Position numbers and translations under genes: made by a program. Of a stretch of 12,245 nt of DNA, positions 12,028-12,245 are shown in pieces (position 1 is the first letter of the stretch; the number at the start of each line of letters is the position of its first letter). Below the pieces are notes generated by a model. The model was not told the origin of the DNA. It did not search any database and saw only the letters and a program-made list of their open reading frames with translations. The stretch comes from an uncultured Mycoplasmatota bacterium (GTDB lineage: Bacteria > Bacillota_I > Bacilli_A > RF39 > UBA660): positions 1 through 12,245 of the forward strand of contig CANPBV010000045.1 in assembly GCA_947572405.1 (NCBI GenBank), written 5' to 3'.

Positions 12028-12051
12028 AGTTTACCAAAAAGTTTACCAAAA
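12028..12051. repeat. perfect tandem duplication of a 12-base unit upstream of the tRNA promoter
   Basis: AGTTTACCAAAA occurs twice head to tail and is followed by a partial third copy (AGTA). It ends 24 bases before the -35 box of the tRNA gene, where an upstream activator or a replication slip could both be expected. Confidence 0.8.
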
Positions 12052-12075
12052 AGTAGAAAAATTTTAAAAAAAGTA

Positions 12076-12103
12076 TTGACTTTCATTTTGAAATGAGTAT
12101 AAT
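12076..12103 (+). promoter_or_regulatory. promoter of the tRNA-Gly gene
   Basis: TTGACT (12076-12081) and a perfect TATAAT (12098-12103) are separated by 16 bases. The predicted transcript would start about 10-14 bases before the mature tRNA. Confidence 0.85.
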
Positions 12104-12123
12104 TAAAAATGCCTACTTAAATT

Positions 12124-12197
12124 GCAGGTGTAGTTCAATGGTAGAACCCTAGCCTTCCAAGCTAGCTACGTGGGTCCGATTCCCATCACCTGCTCCA
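12124..12197 (+). tRNA. tRNA-Gly(UCC) with encoded CCA and atypical T-loop
   Basis: The acceptor stem GCAGGTG/CACCTGC is a perfect seven pairs, followed by discriminator T and encoded CCA (12195-12197). The D-stem is GTTC/GAAC with G18-G19 present in the loop. The anticodon stem is CTAGC/GCTAG with loop CTTCCAA, giving anticodon TCC at 12156-12158. The T-stem GTGGG/CCCAT has one G-T pair. The T-loop is TCCGATT, so position 55 is C where nearly all tRNAs have U (pseudouridine). The strong promoter suggests expression. U73 and C35-C36 fit glycine identity. No terminator is visible before the window ends. Confidence 0.95.
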
Positions 12198-12245
12198 AAA
12201 GGTAAAATCGTCGCACCAAGTGACGTTAATGATTAAATCAATCTG

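Noticed and set aside
12210..12217. Second GTGCGAC on the minus strand near the right edge, as a group II intron start
   Set aside because: An intron starting there would run straight through the tRNA gene, and the sequence after the heptamer has no domain I resemblance.
1..12245. Genetic code 4 (TGA = Trp) for the whole window
   Set aside because: All Trp codons in the long intact genes are TGG, which is not expected in an AT-rich code-4 genome. TGA also serves as a sensible stop for the kinase, where read-through would run deep into the Smr gene. The interrupted genes are kept as separate findings.

Overview
The window is strongly AT-rich, low-GC Firmicutes-type DNA. Shine-Dalgarno sites are GGAG-like, promoters are TTGACA/TATAAT-type, terminators are short hairpins with a T-run, and the tRNA carries an encoded CCA. 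Together with an uncharacterised Cys/Tyr-repeat surface protein this suggests a gut-type member of Bacilli, Erysipelotrichia or a Mollicutes-like lineage. That placement is inference. Stop-codon and Trp-codon usage fit the standard bacterial code.

Layout. 1-1210 is a scrapyard of mobile-element pieces, all on the minus strand: a possible group II intron 5' end, an ISLre2-like transposase scrap, and a group II intron reverse transcriptase cut at both ends. 1296-1954 (+) holds a small four-helix membrane protein and an antibiotic-biosynthesis-monooxygenase-like gene broken by one in-frame TGA. From about 2240 onward every gene is on the minus strand. 2257-2676 is an unrecognised 139-aa protein with its own promoter and terminator. 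2899-7223 is the centrepiece: a two-gene operon behind two tandem promoters and closed by a hairpin terminator. Its first gene encodes a 549-aa membrane-anchored surface protein with tandem Cys/Tyr repeats and Trp-rich segments. Its second gene encodes an 884-aa single-pass membrane protein with a large cytoplasmic head and a long acidic exterior tail. I recognise neither, and the pair is the best candidate here for an undescribed envelope system.

7439-9103 holds a degraded gene, a stand-alone Smr protein that overlaps a PfkB-family sugar kinase, and a small broken gene coupled to the kinase start. 9142-10759 is a compact cassette running ASCH-like protein, DUF5131 (three-Cys, phage Gp37/Gp68-type) and GNAT acetyltransferase. 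Its DUF5131 member has a TGA at codon 8. The cassette sits directly after the 3' end (domains V-VI) of a truncated group II intron at 10793-11015. 11069-11985 contains a frameshifted gene remnant, a hairpin terminator and an IS1634-like transposase remnant. 12124-12197 is tRNA-Gly(UCC) behind a strong promoter, and its T-loop has C where U55 is nearly universal.

Themes. Mobile-element decay flanks both ends. Several accessory frames are interrupted by TGA, which is worth testing as decay, sequence error or recoding. The surface-protein operon looks intact and strongly expressed.
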